Source of the DNA: Mucidula mucida
Taxonomy: Eukaryota; Basidiomycota; Agaricomycetes; Agaricales; Physalacriaceae
Direction of reading: 5' to 3'
Assembly (NCBI GenBank): GCA_015501055.1
Contig: JADNYV010000005.1
Location: 1 to 64,000, forward strand
Length of the DNA: 64,000 bases
The notes below the pieces were generated by a model, which had not been told where the DNA came from, did no database searches, and saw only the letters and a program-made list of their open reading frames with translations. Position 1 is the stretch's first letter. Every line of letters begins with the position of its first letter. Positions 59,521 through 64,000 of the stretch are shown one piece after another. Position numbers and translations under genes: made by a program.

Positions 59521-60923
59521 GCTCAGCCCACGCTAGCCGTGCGTCCAAAAGTACTTACGCGCACTCATCTTGAACGTGATGAATACCTTGAGAGATATCA
59601 CTAATTTGAACGTCGATTCTTGTACGATCTTCGTATGCTCTGCGACCACGCCCTTGACATTCTTGCTCTGAGATGATTGGCCACAAAGCGGTGAGACATT
59701 CCTTCTTTGCCGGCCACCGGTCGATCCGATATCCGTCCGCGGAATCAAATAAATTGCCCATCGATTAAATTGAGGCGTTCCATGCTGAAATACGCGTGCA
59801 GGCGGCGAGCCCTTGGAGTCTATCCTACCGACACCAACGCTACATTCGTCACGCTTGCGTGCTTTGGACGTTGTTGATCCATGGGGCATGATGGTATACC
59901 TGGCCCTGGCGCGCTTTTGTTTCCACGGAACCATTTTGCGCACCACTTTTCAAAGTTGCCGCCTCGAAAAGGCTGATAAATGTTCCTGGGGTGGTTGGGC
60001 ATCATGTATTTACGGAACGAGGAACATTCCTCTCCGTCCTAGCCAATCGCGTACATCGTCACTCGACTCAATAAGCGGACTTACCCCCGGTCAGGACAGC
60101 AGATAACAGCGGGCGGGAAGTTGAAGCTGATCGTCAGTCCGTTCCACTAGACCAAAATATGGACAGTAGCAGTAGGGCACGTCTCAATCAGACACAAATC
60201 ATGGCCGCCAGTGCGAACGGATAGCATTTTTTCGCGAGGCAGAATCGTGCGTCTTGACGCGCTTTGCAATCCGGATGATTGTCTTTTCATTTGTCGTGAT
60301 CTAGAACAACAAACCCATTAGAACATTTGTTACGGAAGCGCCGCGTGGCCTAACCTATAAAGCTTGGACAGCGATGATAATTTTTTCCAATATCGCTTGC
60401 CCTCCTCCTCCCCGCAACTTTCCTCGCTCCGATGCTGCACCTTCTCTCTCACCACGACGATCATGGCGACCGCCCCCACACGTATGCCAGGCCACCCATG
60501 GCCTAATCTTCTTCTTTCCCATCTGTACGGCGTTCAGAGCCTTCAAAGAGGATGATTGGCGTCGTACATACCATGGGAATGGAAGAAGTTAGACCATGTC
60601 GCGGTCTCGGACACGTGTGCTCGGCGCCTCACGTCCAATCGAACTCCTCACCTCGTCTCTGTCCTCAAGCCACCTCAGCATCCCCGGTGGGTTCACATAG
60701 AATCGGCATGTGCATTGAGAACTTTTGGATCTTTCAGGTCTCCTAGTCTGAGCTTGTTAGTCTTCATATATCCCAGATCATCGATAGTCATCACAGCCCA
60801 TAAGAGTCGTGCAGCGCCACATTCTAGTTCCGCAGCGCAAACTTCAAGTTCATTTATTACATGATGTAGCTAGTGGCTTGCATAGAACAATAATTGTAGA
60901 CTGATGGACTCGGTCGGTGACGA
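59521..60923. other. Intergenic region with weak ORFs, no gene assigned
   Basis: 1.4 kb between the convergent FKBP and lipase genes. A minus frame of 137 codons (59533-59946) and small plus frames at 60364-60864 are open. A TATAAA-like word (60355-60360) and an ATG at 60463 with a possible intron could mark a very small gene, but no model gives a recognisable protein. Confidence 0.4.
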
Positions 60924-62260
60924 TCAAGTACAGAAGATGGTTCCAATGTAGATTCCGTCGTACGGGCCAAGCTATGCAATTGGTGAGTACTGGTCATCTT
61001 AGAGGTAACGATGCCATTCACATGGTTCAAAATGTTACCAACAAAGATGTTTGGCACGGTCTTGATTTGACATTGGTCGTCGTCGGCATCATCATTTCCT
61101 GTTCGCCATTGAAACACATTGAAAATTTACAACGTTTTGACTTACCAGGACAGGCGACTGCGTTTCCCGGACCAAGAATATGTGTCTCGCCTTCGGGATG
61201 AGAGAAGCCAAGACCTCTACCAGGAACAATGGGGATGAGATCTATCATTCTGTCAGCCGTGGTGGCCAGCCGAATGGAGCTCTATTGAATACCGTCTTCG
61301 TTGTTGATTCTTAAGAAGTCCGGAACCTTAAGCCGTATGTTACAATGCGGCGACATATAAGCGGCATCGACAAGACGCACCATTGAGTCAATCAATTCGG
61401 CAAATGCCACATTACCAACACCTTCAGTTGATCAGCATGTAGATCCCTTATCAACAAGTTATATGCACTTACGAGGCGTCCCATAAGTTCTTGCCTTGAT
61501 AGTTGCCGATGGTATATTTAAGGCGAAGAATAGGGAGTCGAGTTCAGCCAGAGCTCCGCCAAGGGAGTGACCGGCAAGCACCAAGTTCGATGTTCCATGA
61601 GCAGCCATAAGGGAGTTCACTTCCGCGAGGATGGTAGACGCCGTTAAAGCATGCTGGTCACTGAATCCATTGTGTACCAAGACATCCCCACCTACTCCGG
61701 GGAACAGCGCAGGGTCCAGGGTGTCTTTAAGAACGTCGATATCCGTCAACACCGACTCGCTAATCATCCGTTCACCGACTGACAGTAATCACCGTAAACT
61801 GAAGATGACTCACAACTGCAGCGGGTCAGTGCCTTCATGGACTACGACTACAGCATTTTCCGACGGCCAGTATCCAACTATATCTGTAACAAGGAATCAG
61901 TCTCGGAAACTGAAACTCAGCGACTCAGGAGTCGAGAAGCACATACATTGTTGAATGTCAGCGCCATTTCCACCGACCAGCGTGGGGGTGAAATCCGCCA
62001 GAGCATCACACGCCTCTGAATCAGACAAACGCGAAGTTAGGAGCAGTGCAGAAATAGCTCGTTGGTAGCTTACCTCCGCAGGACCAATCCTGTAGTTTGT
62101 CGATTGGACAATAAGCCGCCCGGGCAAACTGTGTCGTAGGCGCGAATGACGACAGCTCGCTCGCGGATATCTGAGAGACTGCTCTTCGCAGGGGAGTCAG
62201 AGGTGCTGCATAGGTGGCACCAACAAGCGACACAGTCACAAGCAAAGTGGATGCAAGCAT
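60924..62260 (-). CDS. Secreted class 3 lipase
   Basis: A secreted alpha/beta-hydrolase of the fungal class 3 (Rhizomucor-type) lipase family. The signal peptide is MLASTLLVTVSLVGATYAAP. The start of the catalytic domain has FARAAYCPIDKLQDWSCG and a conserved pair EACDALADF. The nucleophile elbow is AGHSLGGA (Ser near 61565), with the strand VVVVHEGTDPLQ before it; LIPIVPGRGLGFSHPEGE carries the likely active-site His, and the end is YDGIYIGTIFCT after a last intron with donor GTGAAT. About eight short introns. A TTTATA at 62353-62358 may be its TATA element. Substrate could be triacylglycerols or feruloyl esters; the sequence does not decide. Confidence 0.87.
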
Positions 62261-63191
62261 CGTGAATCCGGAACGAAGGCAACGAGAGACGAGGTGAAGA
62301 GGACGGGTGTGCGTGAATATCCCGATGGTCCATTCTCTGCAGCATCCCTCAATTTATAGCGAAGGGAAATTGCGCCGATGTTGACGAATCAATCCTGTTA
62401 CCCAGTTCTCGGAACATGTGCTAAACGGTAGTCATCAGTGCTGTGAGCGCACAATATCATGGAACCAGACCACGGGTTACCAGTCATGGGAGATAAAACA
62501 CTGATAAAACCCTCCGGGAGGGGCGATAATAGCAGCGTACGCAGACGGTAGCGGGAGGCTGCGCATGTGGGGTAATTTGACTGTTGAACTTAATGATTGA
62601 TAGCGTTGAGTCCAACTCTGATTAACCACGCGGTCAGATCCCTTTTACCTTTCGTTCATGCTTTTTACCCCACAAATGAATTGTAGACGTGACCTCTCCC
62701 TGAACAAGAAGCGACAATCCACCGTAGTTAGCTCGAGGACGCGAAAAGTCTCTTGTAGAGCAAGGTTTTGCTGTCCATCAGGCCTGGAACAGTATCGGGC
62801 CAGCCTTCCCGTTCCATAGCTATTTGCAGCGGCGGAATGCAGCTGTAATTCAATGCGACGTTCACGCAGCGGAACTAGTATGGAGGCCAGTAAGTGTCGA
62901 AATCCCGACGGGCTGCGAAATCACATTATTGCTTACGCTTGGCGGTAGCTGACATCAAACTTTCACATATCCACATCCTGGTCCGGTCGAAGAGGCAGTA
63001 GTTTGAAACCTCAGAGGACGAGAAAAGTTATGTTCGCTTGGCTGGGCCTAGAGAATGAGAGTCCGGATCCACAGTTCACCATCATCGTACACGTGTTGGG
63101 AGCATGTTCTGCTCGCTAAAGTATAAGTGCTTATTACGACGAGGACAGAGTAGAAATTTCTCCCATTTATAACATACTTTGCGGGTCCGCG
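62261..63191. other. Divergent promoter region
   Basis: About 930 bases between the lipase start and the start of the coiled-coil gene. No ORF of coding quality, except a minus frame of 136 codons (63082-63492) that lies mostly antisense to the coiled-coil gene and is its shadow. Confidence 0.5.
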
Positions 63192-64000
63192 ATGCCAACA
63201 GCAAACGATGCAGAACCCGATTATACTGGCGCGTTAACGACTCCGAGCTGCTACAACGGAGAGTGAGTGCTATCACACATCCATCAGTTATGCCGGACAA
63301 CCTTTTAACTTTTGTATATGTTTGGAATAGCCTTCCTGCCGAGAACCTCATACAACAGCTGAGGGAAGCAGCAGAGTCGCCGACACGAACTCTCCAGCAG
63401 CGGCACTTGACATCATCTCCACCTCCGCCACCGTCAAAGTCCAGAAGCAAGTCCCGCAGCCCGAGACGACGTTCCGGCCACAAACAGTCCATCGAGCATA
63501 TTTACCGCGGCGGCGAATGGGAAACTGCGAGCCTCAAACATTTACTCCGGTCCACCGGGGACCGTCTCGAACACGAGGTTAGGCGCGCCGACGAGGCGAT
63601 TGCGCGTGCAGAGTACGCGCAGCTTCAGGCAGATCAGACCTTTGATAGATATACGGCCGCACATCAGGCTTGCAATGACATGGAGCTCAGAGCGCGTCAT
63701 GCTGAGAACGAGGTAGCGACTTGTAGAAGACAGCTAGAGCTCTCAGAGGATCGGGTCAGGCAACTGGAAGACAGGTGCACGGATTTGGAGGGTGAACGAG
63801 AGGAGGCGAGTCAGCGCACATCTACGCTGAAGAAGGAGGTCCGTGACTTGCAGCTATCGGTCCGAAGTCATGAAGCGCGCGACAAGGGGTGGGAGGAAGG
63901 CGTTAAGATTGGGATGATGAAACGTCTGAATGAGGAAAGGCAAAAACTCTGGAATGCTGGGTACGCCGAGGGCTCTAAAGTGGCGCGGTCTTCGGCGATG
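63192..64000 (+). CDS. Coiled-coil protein, 3' truncated by the window
   Basis: Start of a gene that runs off the window. Exon 1 is 63192-63260 (MPTANDAEPDYTG...), then a 70-base intron (GTGAGT..AATAG), and an open frame from 63331 to the end. After a short Pro/Ser/Arg-rich linker with an SR-like patch (SKSRSKSRSPRRRSGHK) a long charged coiled coil follows (RLEHEVRRADEAIARAEYAQ, CRRQLELSEDRVRQLEDRC). It contains no other motif in the visible 240 residues. The SR-like patch and coiled coil suggest a nuclear or cytoskeletal scaffold; no family is recognised. Confidence 0.65.

Noticed and set aside
59533..59946. Minus-strand ORF of 137 codons after FKBP
   Set aside because: Open frame only; no recognisable domain and an equally long frame overlaps it. 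Could be revisited with RNA data.
60463..60864. Possible very small gene with TATA and a short intron
   Set aside because: Alternative splice choices give different, unrecognised peptides; no choice is supported.

Overview
The window reads as nuclear DNA of a filamentous basidiomycete, most likely an Agaricomycete. Genes are packed on both strands, nearly all are cut by many introns of about 45-60 bases with GT..AG ends and CTAAC/CTAAT/CTGAC-like branch sites, 5' and 3' gaps are short, and several families are typical of mushrooms (long F-box proteins, tandem Cys-rich GPI-anchored proteins, Zn2Cys6 regulators with a fungal-specific domain). There is no prokaryotic or organellar signature, and no tRNA, rRNA, transposon or CRISPR array that I can support.

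Layout. 0-10 kb: 3' part of a SET-domain gene, a long F-box gene, CPA1 (arginine-specific carbamoyl-phosphate synthetase, small subunit) preceded by a spliced upstream ORF that looks like the arginine attenuator peptide, a BSD-domain gene and a Cdc1/Ted1-type metallophosphoesterase. 10-21 kb: a damaged-looking kinase-like gene and the very large ATR/Mec1 checkpoint kinase. 21-33 kb: an FIT2/Scs3-like ER protein, a MYND-finger protein, Rrg9/neugrin, HEM2, LSM2, a Zn2Cys6 transcription factor, WDR83/Morg1, an F-box/WD-like protein and a Ten1-like OB-fold protein. 33-44 kb: two large unplaced basidiomycete proteins, ribosomal protein uS7 (RPS5), a coiled-coil protein and a tandem pair of secreted GPI-type proteins. 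44-64 kb: a gelsolin-repeat protein, the Smc5/6 kleisin NSE4 divergent from a PARP-finger/HIRAN/SNF2/RING protein, a GNAT acetyltransferase, ARPC4, a nucleolar FKBP, a secreted class 3 lipase and the start of a coiled-coil protein.

Functional themes. Four genome-maintenance genes (ATR, Ten1-like, NSE4, Rad5/HLTF-like) lie within 45 kb, two of them sharing one short divergent promoter. Several other neighbours are housekeeping genes in close divergent or convergent pairs (LSM2/TF, WDR83/F-box, RRG9/HEM2).

The most rewarding observations are the spliced CPA1 attenuator uORF, a 6-base microexon inside the Walker A motif of the SNF2 gene, the PARP-finger fusion, GC-AG introns, start codons isolated by introns in LSM2 and ARPC4, and a concentration of one-base frame breaks at short homopolymers in 50.5-56.8 kb. 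Exon models were built by eye from reading frames, splice signals and family resemblance; no alignment was run.
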